From: Alphaproteobacteria bacterium
Lineage (GTDB): Bacteria; Pseudomonadota; Alphaproteobacteria; JAJFFI01
Reading direction: 5' to 3'
Assembly: GCA_030066595.1 (NCBI GenBank)
Contig: JASJBI010000012.1
Location: 1-64,000, forward strand
DNA: 64,000 nucleotides
Part shown: piece by piece, positions 47,658 through 57,325 of the stretch
Numbering within the stretch: position 1 is the stretch's first letter
How the letters are laid out: each line of letters starts with the position of its first letter
Position numbers and translations under genes: made by a program
The notes under the pieces: generated by a model
What the model was told of the DNA's origin: nothing
What the model saw: only the letters and a program-made list of their open reading frames with translations
Databases searched by the model: none

Positions 47658-48086
47658 TTACTTGCGATAGCGCTCGGGAGGCTGCGGGTTGTTGGCGGGA
47701 TTGGTATCGTGCTTGGTCATGCGGGTGACCAACGGGCCGCCCACGAGCGGCTGCAGGTCCGCCTCGAGCGCATCGGCTTTGTCCTTGGCATAGACCTCGT
47801 CGCCGTCGACATAGAGCGTGAAGGACTTGATGTACTTTGCCTTCTTGGCGGGGTTCTCGATCGTATCCTTGGTCCACTGGTAGAGCGGATAGTTCTCGGT
47901 GCCGTGCGCCTCGGCCTCCGCGACATAGCCCGCGAACGCATCGAACTGGCACTTCAGGGTGGCGTTATGCTTGCTCAGGATGGCGGCGAGCGGCGCGATG
48001 GCCGGATCCGCGGGGTCCTGCCGCGCCACCTCGGCTGACCGATCCTCCAGATTGATCCGCACCTGGTATTGCCACTCTGCGTCCAT
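47658..48086 (-). CDS. Hypothetical protein
   Basis: 142 aa, MDAEWQYQVRINLEDRSAEVARQDPADPAIAPLAAILSKHNATLKCQFDAFAGYVAEAEAHG...; plausible codon usage, no family recognised. Confidence 0.6.
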   Translation of the reverse strand: MDAEWQYQVRINLEDRSAEVARQDPADPAIAPLAAILSKHNATLKCQFDAFAGYVAEAEAHGTENYPLYQWTKDTIENPAKKAKYIKSFTLYVDGDEVYAKDKADALEADLQPLVGGPLVTRMTKHDTNPANNPQPPERYRK

Positions 48087-48394
48087 GGTCCTCTCCGCCG
48101 ATGCCCGAGCCTTCGTCCGTCTTCATTAGGTAGGGCCCCGGACCGGGGAGTCCAGAGCTTTGCCCGCTCAGGACCGGACGCTTCGGAAGCGGGCCGGCCT
48201 CATCCGGACGCCGAAATGCGGCCGGGAGCGGGACAGCACGCCGGCGCAGCCGCCGCTCGCCTCAGGATTTGGTTCAGATTTCCTTAACCGCGGGCTGCAA
48301 ACATGTCTTGTTCAGAAGTGATGCGAATATCTAGCTCTATATTATTGATAATACATCTTATTCTACTCACCCAGACCGCATGCAGCCGACCTGA

Positions 48395-50086
48395 ATGGCG
48401 CCAAAGAAACGATCAGAAAAGACCCGCCGGAAACCGTCGCTGACGACGGAGGAGCAGCTCGCCATCGCGATCGAGGCGCTCTCGGAACATGTCGTGCTCT
48501 TCGATGCCGAGGATCGGGTGGTGCTCGCCAACAGGGCATGGCGGGAGCTGAACAAGGACGTCGCGGAGTTCACCAAGCCCGGCACGCGCTTCGAGGATCA
48601 CGTCCGGGCCGTCCTCGCGAAAGGCCTGGTCCCCGAAGCCATCGGTCGCGAGGAGGAGTGGCTGCGCCAGCGCATGGAGCGCCATCTCAATCCGAGCGGG
48701 CCCTTCGAGATGACGCGCCAGGACGGCCGCTGGATCCGCGTCTACGAGCAGCGTCTGCCGAACGACGGCATCATCCTCATCATCAGCGACATTACCGAGT
48801 CCAAACGCGTCGACCGGGCGCTGAGGGAAAGCGAGACGCGGTTCCGGTCGATCGTCAACAACTCCCCCGCCAAGATCCACATCAAGGACCGGGATGGCCG
48901 CTATATCCTGATCAATCCGTTGGCCGAGGAGCTGTTCGGCTTCACCGAGGCGGAGGCGCTCGGCAAAACCACCCACGAGGTGTTTCCCAAGGAACAGGCG
49001 GACGCCTTCGTGGCGCACGATCAGTCCGTCCTGGACGCCGGGAAGGCGGTCGAGGGAGAAGAGATATGGAACCGCGCCGACGGTCCGCATACCTATCTGA
49101 CCGTCAAATTTCCGATCGTGGATTTCGCCGGCGCGGTGACGGGCACCGGCGCCATTGGCACCGACATCACCGACCGAAAGCGCGCCGAGGAACGGCTGCA
49201 GGACAGCGAGCGGAACCTGCAGCTGCGGATCGCCGAGCTCGAGGCCGCGCAGCGCCGGCTGGAGGCCCAGGAAGCCAACCTGATCCGCCTGACCGAAGAC
49301 CTCAGGATCGCGCGCGACCAGGCGGAGGCGGCGAACCGGGCCAAGACCGAGTTCCTGGCCGCGATGAGCCACGAGTTGCGCACGCCCCTCAACGCCATCA
49401 TCGGCTTCTCGGAGATCATCGAGACCGAGGCCTTGGGCGAGGCTGCCCGGGTCCGGTACAGCGACTACGCGCGGGATATCAACGAATCGGGCCAGCACCT
49501 GCTCGAGCTGATCAACGACATCCTGGATCTCTCCAAAGTCGAATCCGGGCTGGACGAGCTGCATGAGGAGGACATCGAGATCCCGGACTTGGCGCGTTCG
49601 GTCTGGCGCCTGGTCCAGCAGCGCGCCGAAAAGCAGGACGTTGCCTTGGCCCGCGACCTGCCGAAGGCGCCGCCGGCGCTCCGCGCCGACCCGCGCAAGC
49701 TCAAGCAGATCCTGGTCAACCTGCTGTCGAACGCGATCAAGTTCACCGACGCGGGCGGCAAGGTCACCCTCGAGATCCGCTGCGACATGAAGAGCGGCTA
49801 TGCGTTCGAGGTTGCGGATACCGGGATCGGCATCGCGCCCGAGAACATCCCGAAGGCGCTCTCGCAGTTCGGCCAGGTCGACAGCGCGTTCAATCGGCGG
49901 CACGCGGGCACCGGCCTGGGCTTGCCGTTGACCAAAGCGCTGGTCGAACTGCATGGCGGATCGCTGGACCTGGACAGTACCGTGGGCGTCGGCACCACCG
50001 TCACGGTGCGCTTTCCGGCCGAGCGGATCGTGGCTCGGGCCGACAGCCCGCGGTCCGTGCCGGCCCACCGCGGGAAATCTGCCTAA
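48395..50086 (+). CDS. PAS-domain sensor histidine kinase
   Basis: Two PAS-like segments, H-box MSHELRTPLNAIIGFSEII, HATPase N/G boxes (NLLSNAIKFTDAGG, GTGLGLPLTKALVELHGG). Confidence 0.92.
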   Translation: MAPKKRSEKTRRKPSLTTEEQLAIAIEALSEHVVLFDAEDRVVLANRAWRELNKDVAEFTKPGTRFEDHVRAVLAKGLVPEAIGREEEWLRQRMERHLNPSGPFEMTRQDGRWIRVYEQRLPNDGIILIISDITESKRVDRALRESETRFRSIVNNSPAKIHIKDRDGRYILINPLAEELFGFTEAEALGKTTHEVFPKEQADAFVAHDQSVLDAGKAVEGEEIWNRADGPHTYLTVKFPIVDFAGAVTGTGAIGTDITDRKRAEERLQDSERNLQLRIAELEAAQRRLEAQEANLIRLTEDLRIARDQAEAANRAKTEFLAAMSHELRTPLNAIIGFSEIIETEALGEAARVRYSDYARDINESGQHLLELINDILDLSKVESGLDELHEEDIEIPDLARSVWRLVQQRAEKQDVALARDLPKAPPALRADPRKLKQILVNLLSNAIKFTDAGGKVTLEIRCDMKSGYAFEVADTGIGIAPENIPKALSQFGQVDSAFNRRHAGTGLGLPLTKALVELHGGSLDLDSTVGVGTTVTVRFPAERIVARADSPRSVPAHRGKSA

Positions 50087-50103
50087 GGTATTTGCGGGCG
50101 ATC

Positions 50104-50598
50104 TTACGGCTCGGCGTGGACCGTGACGTTGAACGCCTCATCCGCCGACGGCGGCACGAAATAGCTGGTGATCAGGTCGTAGTCGGCGTCGGTGGGCGCG
50201 AAGTCGTGGGACCCATCTTGGTTTCTCCGCCGCAGCCGCGCCTTGCAGACCGCGTCCGGGACATCCAGGAAATGGAGCTCATGCGCGGCCCCCGCGCGCT
50301 CGAATATGCCGCGCATCCACTGCCGGACGTGCGTTGTATTGGCCGGAAAGTCCAACACGACCGATAGTCCGGATCGCAGCAGGGCCTCGACATGGGCACC
50401 CATCACGTCGCGCAGGCGTCCGGAGCAGCGCACATAGTCTTCCAGCGCGACGATCTCCCCCGGAAACAGGGACGACAGCCACGCGTCTTCGCTGATGAGA
50501 ACCGTGCCTGGCTCCGACGCGAGGCGGCGCGCGAGGGTTGACTTGCCGGCAGCGATCTTGCCGCAAACAAGGTGCAGGGTTGGTTTTCTTCCAGGCAT
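50104..50598 (-). CDS. P-loop AAA-family ATPase/kinase-like protein
   Basis: LHLVCGKIAAGKSTLARRLAS Walker A; start MPGRKPTLH within ORF 50104..51627. Confidence 0.85.
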   Translation of the reverse strand: MPGRKPTLHLVCGKIAAGKSTLARRLASEPGTVLISEDAWLSSLFPGEIVALEDYVRCSGRLRDVMGAHVEALLRSGLSVVLDFPANTTHVRQWMRGIFERAGAAHELHFLDVPDAVCKARLRRRNQDGSHDFAPTDADYDLITSYFVPPSADEAFNVTVHAEP

Positions 50599-50645
50599 GT
50601 TCGCTCCGCCGGCGAAGGGGGTGTTCCGCGAACGCGTATCCGCTC

Positions 50646-51770
50646 TCAGGGCGTCAGGATCTGGCGCAGCGCCTGGCTCGCGGCCATGCGCTCGAGCGCC
50701 GTGTTGACCTCGGCCAGCGGCATCCGGTGGCTGATCAGCCGGTCCACCGGGAACCGGCCGTCCCGGTAGAGCGCGACGTAGTTCGGGATATCGATCGCCG
50801 GGTTGCAGCTCCCCATGTAGCTGCCGTGGATGGTCTTCGCGCCGGTGACATGCGCTGCGATGTCGAGCGCGAAGGGCGTGGCCGGACTGACCAGACCCAC
50901 GGTGACCACGCGCCCACCACGCCTGGCCGCACCGTAGGCGGTCTCGAAGGCGTCCAGCATGCCGGCCGTCTCGACCGCGCAGTCGGCCCCGCCGCCGGTC
51001 AGCTCGATGATCGCGCCGGCGGCGTCGGGGCCGCCCGCGATCGCGTCCGTCGCGCCCAACGCCATGGCGGTGCGGCGCTTCTCGGCGTCCGGATCCACGG
51101 CGACGATCCGGCCCGCATCGGCGAGCCGCGCTCCCAGGATCGCGCTGGCCCCGACGCCGCCGATGCCGACAATGGCGACGGTCTCGCCCGCTTTGGCCTT
51201 GCCGGTGTTGAGCACGCTGCCCGCGCCGCACATCACGGCGCAACCGAAGAGGGCCGCAATGTCGGGCGGCAGATCCTTGTCGATCTTCACCAGCGACTGC
51301 TCCGCGACGACCGCCATCTCGGCAAAGGCCGAGAGCCCCATATGGTGGTGAACGGCCGCGCCGTTGCGCGAGAGGCGCGGCCCGCCGGTGAGCAGGGCGC
51401 CGGCCCGATTGGCCGCCAGGCCCGGCGCGCAGAGATGCGGCTCGCCGGCGACGCAGCAGGGACAGTGTCCGCAGGTGGGCTGATAGACCAGGACCACCTG
51501 ATCGCCGGGCGCCAGACCGGTCACGCCGGCCCCGATCTCCTCGACGACGCCGCTGGCCTCGTGGCCCGGGACGATGGGCATGGGCCAGGCGCGCACGCCG
51601 GTGATGACCGAGAGGTCGGACCGACACAGGCTCGCCGCCCTGATCCGCACGAGCACCTCGTGTTCGCCCGGACCCTCGGCCTCGAGCGTCTCGATCCGCA
51701 GCGGCCGGCTCTCGGAGAATGGTCGGTCCGTCGTGCAGGTCTCGAGCAGCGCCGCCTGGAAGTTGATCAT
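50646..51770 (-). CDS. Zinc-dependent alcohol dehydrogenase (MDR family)
   Basis: GHEASGVVEEIGAGVTGLAPGDQVVL, CGHCPCCVAGEPHLC, GIGGVGASAILGARLADAGRIVAVD. Confidence 0.93.
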   Translation of the reverse strand: MINFQAALLETCTTDRPFSESRPLRIETLEAEGPGEHEVLVRIRAASLCRSDLSVITGVRAWPMPIVPGHEASGVVEEIGAGVTGLAPGDQVVLVYQPTCGHCPCCVAGEPHLCAPGLAANRAGALLTGGPRLSRNGAAVHHHMGLSAFAEMAVVAEQSLVKIDKDLPPDIAALFGCAVMCGAGSVLNTGKAKAGETVAIVGIGGVGASAILGARLADAGRIVAVDPDAEKRRTAMALGATDAIAGGPDAAGAIIELTGGGADCAVETAGMLDAFETAYGAARRGGRVVTVGLVSPATPFALDIAAHVTGAKTIHGSYMGSCNPAIDIPNYVALYRDGRFPVDRLISHRMPLAEVNTALERMAASQALRQILTP

Positions 51771-51801
51771 ATCGTCTGGTCCTCGGTTAAGGCCCGGCCG
51801 C

Positions 51802-52782
51802 CTAGTCCGCCGGCGCGAAGGGATCCTCGGCCGCCGCGGGATCGAAGCCGAAGAATTGGAAGCTCCGCGCCATGTGCTCCGGCAGCGGGGCGGCGACGGT
51901 CAGAAGCGAGCCGTCCGGCCGGGCCAGCGCGATCTCGCGGGCGTGCAGATGCATCTTGCGCGACACGCCGTGGCCCTGCAGGAAGGCGCCCTTGCCGCCG
52001 TATTTGCCGTCGCCCAGGATCGGCGTGCCCAGCGCGGCGCAGTGGGCGCGCAGCTGATGGGTCCGCCCGGTGATCGGGCTGAGCGCCAGCCAGGCGACCT
52101 CGCGCCCCGCGGCCTCCAAGACGTGATAGCGGGTCACGGCGCGCTTGCCGTCCTTGACGCCGGCCATCATGCGCTCCCCGCCGTGCGCCGGCCCCTTGGC
52201 GAGCGCGAGGTCGACGGTGCCCGAGCGCGGCTTGGGCACGCCCACGACCAGCGCCCAGTAGAGCTTGCGCGTGGCCTTGCGCCGGAAGGCGGTGGCGAGC
52301 CGGGCCGCGGCGGCGGGGGTGCGGCCGAGCAGCAGGACGCCGCTGGTGTCCTTGTCGAGCCGGTGCACCAGCCGCGGCCGGTCCGGCGCGCCGAAGCGCA
52401 GCGCGTCCAGCATGGCGTCGAGATGGACGGCCACCCGGCTGCCGCCCTGCACGGCGAGCCCCGGCGGCTTGTTCAGCGCGATCACCGCGTCGTCCCGATA
52501 GAGCACCGCGGCCCTGAGCGCCGCGGCGTCCTCCGGATCCAGCCTCGGCGTTGGTTTCGGCGTCGGCTCGACCGGCGCGGCCAGAGGCGGCACCCGGATC
52601 TGCTGGCCCGGGGCGAGGCGCTGGTTCGCCTTGGCGCGGCGGCCCTCGACCCGGATCTGGCCGGTGCGCAGGAGCTTCTGCAATTGCCCGTGCGCGAGCC
52701 CGGGGAAGTGCCGCTTGAACCAGCGGTCGAGCCGGAGATCGGCCTCGTCGAACGCGACCTCCCGGGTTTCCACGGGGCTCAT
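51802..52782 (-). CDS. RluA-family pseudouridine synthase
   Basis: S4-like N-terminus; LVHRLDKDTSGVLLLGRT and GRTHQLRAHCAALGTPILGDGKYGG. Confidence 0.95.
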   Translation of the reverse strand: MSPVETREVAFDEADLRLDRWFKRHFPGLAHGQLQKLLRTGQIRVEGRRAKANQRLAPGQQIRVPPLAAPVEPTPKPTPRLDPEDAAALRAAVLYRDDAVIALNKPPGLAVQGGSRVAVHLDAMLDALRFGAPDRPRLVHRLDKDTSGVLLLGRTPAAAARLATAFRRKATRKLYWALVVGVPKPRSGTVDLALAKGPAHGGERMMAGVKDGKRAVTRYHVLEAAGREVAWLALSPITGRTHQLRAHCAALGTPILGDGKYGGKGAFLQGHGVSRKMHLHAREIALARPDGSLLTVAAPLPEHMARSFQFFGFDPAAAEDPFAPAD

Positions 52783-53159
52783 CGCAGGAGGAGCCGGAAC
52801 ATGGCCAGCCCGGCGAACAACCCACCCACGGACAGCACGATCGAGGCGAACATATAGAGCCCGGCGCGGAAGTGCTCGCCCCGCTCCATCAAATAGACGA
52901 CGTCCATCGAGAAGGCGGAAAAAGTGGTGAACGAGCCCAGCACGCCGATCACCAGAAACGCCCGCTGCACCTCACCGGCCGACCAGACCAGCGCCAGGGT
53001 CTCGATCAAGCCGCCGAGGAAAAAGGAGCCCAGGGCGTTGACCACGATCGTGCCGTAGGGAAAGCCCTTGCCCAGGAGATGGCCCACCAGGATCATCACC
53101 AGATAGCGCCCGACTGCGCCAACCGCGCCCCCGGCGGCAATGGCCAGCAGGACCTTCAT
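52779..53159 (-). CDS. crcB: Fluoride efflux channel CrcB
   Basis: MKVLLAIAAGGAVGAVGRYLVMI...GTIVVNALGSFFLGGL...GVLGSFTTFSAFSMD. Confidence 0.95.
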   Translation of the reverse strand: MKVLLAIAAGGAVGAVGRYLVMILVGHLLGKGFPYGTIVVNALGSFFLGGLIETLALVWSAGEVQRAFLVIGVLGSFTTFSAFSMDVVYLMERGEHFRAGLYMFASIVLSVGGLFAGLAMFRLLLR

Positions 53160-53251
53160 CCCCCTCCTCGCTCCTCGCTCGCTTGCGGACGGCCGCGAGC
53201 CTACAGAAGGCCGCCGTGCGCCGCAATTCGGCAACCAGCGCGAAAGGCGTG

Positions 53252-53986
53252 CTAGGTCCGGCCGACCGGCATGATGAGGAGCGGGGTTTCCCGGTGTCCG
53301 GCCGCGACCAGGTCACGCACCGCGCGGTCCCGAAAGGCGCCGACCACCACGGTGCCCAGGCCGAGTGCGGTGGCCTGCAGATAGACATTCTGCGCCGCGT
53401 GACCGGCCTCGATATGCGCATAGCGGACGCCGCGGTCGCCATATTTGCCGGTAATCCGCGCATAGGCCGCGCAGAAGACCAAGGCCGCAGCGCCGTCTTG
53501 CACCCAGCTCTGACCGAGCGCCGCGGCGCTCAGCGCGCGACGCAGGTCACCCTCCCGCCGCTCGACGAGCGCGTGCCCCTTGGCATCATAGCGATAGATG
53601 CCGGGCGCCAGCTCCGCGACGCGGCCGGCGACGACATAGAGCTCCAACGGGTAGAGCGCGCCTGCCGAGGGGGCGGTGCGGAGACGGGGCGGCCGGTTGA
53701 TCCCCTGGGCCGCCCAGAGCAGCTGACCCAGCTCGGAAAGCGTCACAGATCCGGCACGATAGCTGCGCACGGAACGCCTCTGCGCCAGCCCCTCTTCCAC
53801 CGACAGGCGTCCGACACGTCTGGGCTTGGGCAGCTTCACGCGCGGCTTGGCGGCGGCCCGCACGGAGCCGACGGAACCGGCGGCAAGGCCCAGGGCGAAC
53901 AGACCGAACAGGCCGCGGCGGCTGAGCCGGTCCGAAGGCGCGGGCTCCATGCGCATGTCTCCCGCGGGGGGATGCGTCGCAGTCAT
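53252..53986 (-). CDS. SagB/ThcOx-type nitroreductase-fold oxidoreductase with Tat-like N-terminus
   Basis: SRRGLFGLFALGLAAGSVGSVRAAA; RRSVRSYRAGSVTLSELGQLLWAAQGINRPPRLRTAPSAGALYPLELYVV. Confidence 0.88.
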   Translation of the reverse strand: MTATHPPAGDMRMEPAPSDRLSRRGLFGLFALGLAAGSVGSVRAAAKPRVKLPKPRRVGRLSVEEGLAQRRSVRSYRAGSVTLSELGQLLWAAQGINRPPRLRTAPSAGALYPLELYVVAGRVAELAPGIYRYDAKGHALVERREGDLRRALSAAALGQSWVQDGAAALVFCAAYARITGKYGDRGVRYAHIEAGHAAQNVYLQATALGLGTVVVGAFRDRAVRDLVAAGHRETPLLIMPVGRT

Positions 53987-53987
53987 C

Positions 53988-55295
53988 TCATCGTCCGCCC
54001 TTCTGCGCCCTCGCCCGTCGCCACGCAGCCAGGCGCTTGGCGATCTCGCGCTCGTAGCCCTGGTCGCCGGGGGCGTAGAAATCGCTCCGCGCGATCTCGT
54101 CCGGGAAGTAGTTCTGGCCGGAGAAGCCCGCCTCGGTGTCCGGGTCGTAGAGATAGCCCTTGCCGTAGCCCTGCTCGGCCATCAGGCGGGTGGGCGCGTT
54201 CAGGATGTGCTTGGGCGGCATCAGCGAGCCCGTGTCGCGGGCGGCCCGGTGCGCCGCGCCGAAGGCCCGGTAGCCGGACACCGACTTGGGCGCAGTCGCC
54301 AGATAGATCACGCACTGGGCCAGGGCAAGCTCTCCCTCGGGCGAGCCGATCCGCTCATAGGCCTCCCAGGCAGCCACCGCCTGGGGCAGGGCCTGCGGAT
54401 CGGCCAGGCCGATGTCCTCGACCGCCATGCGCGTTAGCCGGCGGGCGATGTAACGCGGGTCCTCGCCGCCGACCAGCATGCGGGCGAGCCAGTAGAGCGC
54501 CGCGTCCGGGTCCGAGCCGCGCACCGATTTGTGCAGGGCGCTGATCAGATTGTAGTGCCCGTCCTGGCTCTTGTCGTAGAGCGGCGCGCGGCGCTGCACC
54601 GCCGCGGTGAGCCCGGCCGTGTCGAGCAGATCCTCCGTCGGGCGGGCGAACAGCTCCTCCGCCAGATTGAGCACGAAGCGCCCGTCCCCGTCGGCCATCG
54701 CCCTGAGCGCCGCTCGGGCGTCCCCGTCAAGCGGCAGCGCCCGCCCCTCGGCGGCCTCCGCGCGCGCGACCAGCGTCTCAAGCGCGGCATCGTCCAGCCG
54801 GTGGAGCACCAGAACCTGGCAGCGCGACAGCAGGGCGCCGTTCAGCTCGAAGGACGGGTTCTCTGTGGTGGCGCCGACCAGGGTGACGGTGCCGTCCTCG
54901 ACCACCGGCAGGAAGGCATCCTGCTGGGCCCGGTTGAAGCGGTGGATCTCGTCGACGAACAACAGCGTGCCACCGCCCGAGTCGCGCCGCGCCCGGGCCT
55001 CGTCGAACACCTTGCGCAGATCGGCGACCCCGGAGAAGACCGCCGACAAGGGCGCGAACTCGAGATCGGTGACCTCGGCCAAGAGCCGCGCGATGGTGGT
55101 CTTGCCGCAGCCGGGCGGCCCCCACAGCACCATGGAGGAGAGATGCCGCGCCGCCACCATGCGGCCGATCGGGCCTTCGGGCCCGAGCAGATGATCCTGC
55201 CCGACGACCTCCGCCAGACTCCGCGGGCGCAGGCGGTCGGCCAGCGGCCGCGGTGCTGTGCGGGCGAACAGGCTGTCCATGCCGGAATCCGTCAT
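53988..55295 (-). CDS. rarA: Replication-associated recombination protein A
   Basis: RPLADRLRPRSLAEVVGQDHLLGPEGPI..., GPPGCGKTTIARLLAE, VDEIHRFNRAQQDAFLP. Confidence 0.95.
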   Translation of the reverse strand: MTDSGMDSLFARTAPRPLADRLRPRSLAEVVGQDHLLGPEGPIGRMVAARHLSSMVLWGPPGCGKTTIARLLAEVTDLEFAPLSAVFSGVADLRKVFDEARARRDSGGGTLLFVDEIHRFNRAQQDAFLPVVEDGTVTLVGATTENPSFELNGALLSRCQVLVLHRLDDAALETLVARAEAAEGRALPLDGDARAALRAMADGDGRFVLNLAEELFARPTEDLLDTAGLTAAVQRRAPLYDKSQDGHYNLISALHKSVRGSDPDAALYWLARMLVGGEDPRYIARRLTRMAVEDIGLADPQALPQAVAAWEAYERIGSPEGELALAQCVIYLATAPKSVSGYRAFGAAHRAARDTGSLMPPKHILNAPTRLMAEQGYGKGYLYDPDTEAGFSGQNYFPDEIARSDFYAPGDQGYEREIAKRLAAWRRARAQKGGR

Positions 55296-55320
55296 CGGCC
55301 GGGCCGTACGCGGACCAGGG

Positions 55321-56760
55321 TCAACCGCGGACGGCGATGCGGTACGGGCGGCCCTTGCGCCTCATGGTCAGCTCCCAGACCCGACCTCGTGTCGACGTCA
55401 ATTCCTCCAGGATCCGCACCGAGGTCACGCTCTTGCCGTTCAGCTCGACAACCGTGTCGCCGCGTTGCAACCGGAACCGATGCGCCGGGCTGCCGCGCTC
55501 GACGCCCAGCACGATGACGCCCTCGAGGGTCAGGTCGGCGCCGATCTCCTCGGCCAGCGCCGGCGACAGGTTGGCCACCGTGGCGCCGGCGAGCGGGCTG
55601 CGGCCGCCCAGCGTCGTCGTGTTGCGCGGCGGGATCTCGGGCGGCGCCTCCAGCGCCAAGGACTTGTCCATGGTATCGCCCATGCGAATGATCGACAGAT
55701 CGGCCGCGCCGCCGACCGGCAGGGTGGCAAAGCGGAACCGCAGCTCCTGGGCATCCATGATCTCACGGCGGTTGATCGCGGCGACGATGTCGCCGACCTC
55801 GAGACCGGCGCGGTCCGCCGGGCCGTTTGGATAGATCTCGCTGAGCAGGACGCCCTGCGGGCGCTCGAGGCCGAGAGACGCGGCGATCTCGGCCGTCACA
55901 TTCTGTGCCGTCGCGCCGAACCAGGGCCGCACCAGCTTGCCGCCCTTGGCCGCCGCAACCACCGTGGCGACCATGTTCGAGGGCACCGCGAAGCCGAGGC
56001 CGATCGATCCGCCGGAGCGCGAGAAGATCGCCGTGTTGATGCCGACCAGCTTGCCGTCCATGCTGACCAGCGCGCCGCCCGAATTACCGGGATTGATGGC
56101 GGCGTCGGTCTGGATGAACGAGCGAAAGTCCGAGATCCCGACATTGGTGCGCGCCAACGCCGAGACGATGCCGCTGGTCACTGTCTTGCCGACGCCGAAC
56201 GGGTTGCCGATGGCCAGCACCAAGTCGCCGACCTCAAGCTCGTCCGCATCCCTGAGTTCGAGCGCCGGTACCTTGCGGCCGCCGGTGCCGATGCGCAGGA
56301 CGGCCAGATCGGTGCGCTTGTCCGTCTGCACAACCTCGGCCTCGAACTCGTTGCGGTCGGACAGGATCACGGTGATCTCGTCGGCGTCCGCGACCACGTG
56401 ATGATTGGTCACGATCAGCCCGCCCGGATCGATGATGACGCCGGAGCCGAGCGAGTTCTGGATGCGCTTGCGGTCCGGGCCGCCGAAGAACTCATCCCCG
56501 AAGAAGCGCTGAAAGAACGGATCGTTGAATAAGGGCGAGATCGGCTGGCGCACCTCGGTCTTGGTGTAGATGTTGACCACCGCGGGCGCGACCTGTTTGA
56601 CCAGGGGCGCGAAGGAGAGCTCGACTTGCTGCCGGGACGACGGGACGGCCTTGCTCTCTGCGAGCGCCGGGGCCGCGCCGAGACCCGCGGCCAGCAACAG
56701 CATGCCGGCCATGAACCGCATCCGCGCGACCGTCCTGTCGTACTTTGCCTTAGCGCGCAT
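55321..56760 (-). CDS. DegP/DegQ-family (Do) serine protease with PDZ domains
   Basis: TNHHVVADADE, TDLAVLRI, GNSGGALVSMDGK triad; signal peptide. Confidence 0.93.
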   Translation of the reverse strand: MRAKAKYDRTVARMRFMAGMLLLAAGLGAAPALAESKAVPSSRQQVELSFAPLVKQVAPAVVNIYTKTEVRQPISPLFNDPFFQRFFGDEFFGGPDRKRIQNSLGSGVIIDPGGLIVTNHHVVADADEITVILSDRNEFEAEVVQTDKRTDLAVLRIGTGGRKVPALELRDADELEVGDLVLAIGNPFGVGKTVTSGIVSALARTNVGISDFRSFIQTDAAINPGNSGGALVSMDGKLVGINTAIFSRSGGSIGLGFAVPSNMVATVVAAAKGGKLVRPWFGATAQNVTAEIAASLGLERPQGVLLSEIYPNGPADRAGLEVGDIVAAINRREIMDAQELRFRFATLPVGGAADLSIIRMGDTMDKSLALEAPPEIPPRNTTTLGGRSPLAGATVANLSPALAEEIGADLTLEGVIVLGVERGSPAHRFRLQRGDTVVELNGKSVTSVRILEELTSTRGRVWELTMRRKGRPYRIAVRG

Positions 56761-56801
56761 ACCCGACCTCGCTCTCTCCCCTCGACAGTCTAACGGCCCG
56801 G

Positions 56802-56834
56802 AAAAGCAAAGGGCAGCCCCGGCTGGCTGCCCTT
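56802..56834 (-). terminator. Hairpin terminator downstream of rplQ
   Basis: Minus strand AAGGGCAGCC-agccgg-GGCTGCCCTT followed by TGCTTTTCC. Confidence 0.65.
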
Positions 56835-56869
56835 AGAGCACTGTCTGGTCGCACCACCCGCACCGTGGT

Positions 56870-57292
56870 TCAGACGTCCGCTTCCAGCTCCTCGAGCTCG
56901 GGCAGCGGTCCGGAGTCCTGGCCCTTCGCGTCCGGATCGCGGTCGACCAGCTCGATCACTGCCATGGGCGCCGCATCGCCATAGCGGAAGCCGGCTCTGA
57001 GCACGCGGGTATAGCCGCCCGGCCGTTCCGCATAGCGCTCGGCCAGGGTGCTGAACAGCTTTTCAGCGAGCACCGTATCGCCCAGCACCGATATCGCCTG
57101 CCGGCGCGCGTGCAGATTGCCCCGCTTGCCCAGCGTGATCAGGCGGTCCACCACCGGCCTGAGCTCCTTGGCCTTGGGCAACGTGGTCTTGATCTGCTCG
57201 TGCTTGATCAGCGCCGCCGCCATGTTGGCGAACATGGCCTTCCTGTGGGCGCTGCTGCGGTTGAGCTTTCGGCCCCGTAGTCGATGCCGCAT
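56870..57292 (-). CDS. rplQ: 50S ribosomal protein L17
   Basis: [56 protein letters not shown]. Confidence 0.97.
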   Translation of the reverse strand: MRHRLRGRKLNRSSAHRKAMFANMAAALIKHEQIKTTLPKAKELRPVVDRLITLGKRGNLHARRQAISVLGDTVLAEKLFSTLAERYAERPGGYTRVLRAGFRYGDAAPMAVIELVDRDPDAKGQDSGPLPELEELEADV

Positions 57293-57325
57293 GTCCGTCT
57301 CTCCCGGTTCTTTCTGGCGCGGGGC

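Noticed and set aside
52779-53250. Fluoride riboswitch upstream of crcB
   Set aside because: The short upstream gap shows no recognisable riboswitch fold by eye.
56832-56860. Second copy of the TAGAGCA mobile-element end (ttagagcactgtctggtcgc)
   Set aside because: Only about 8 bp match and no partner inverted repeat found.
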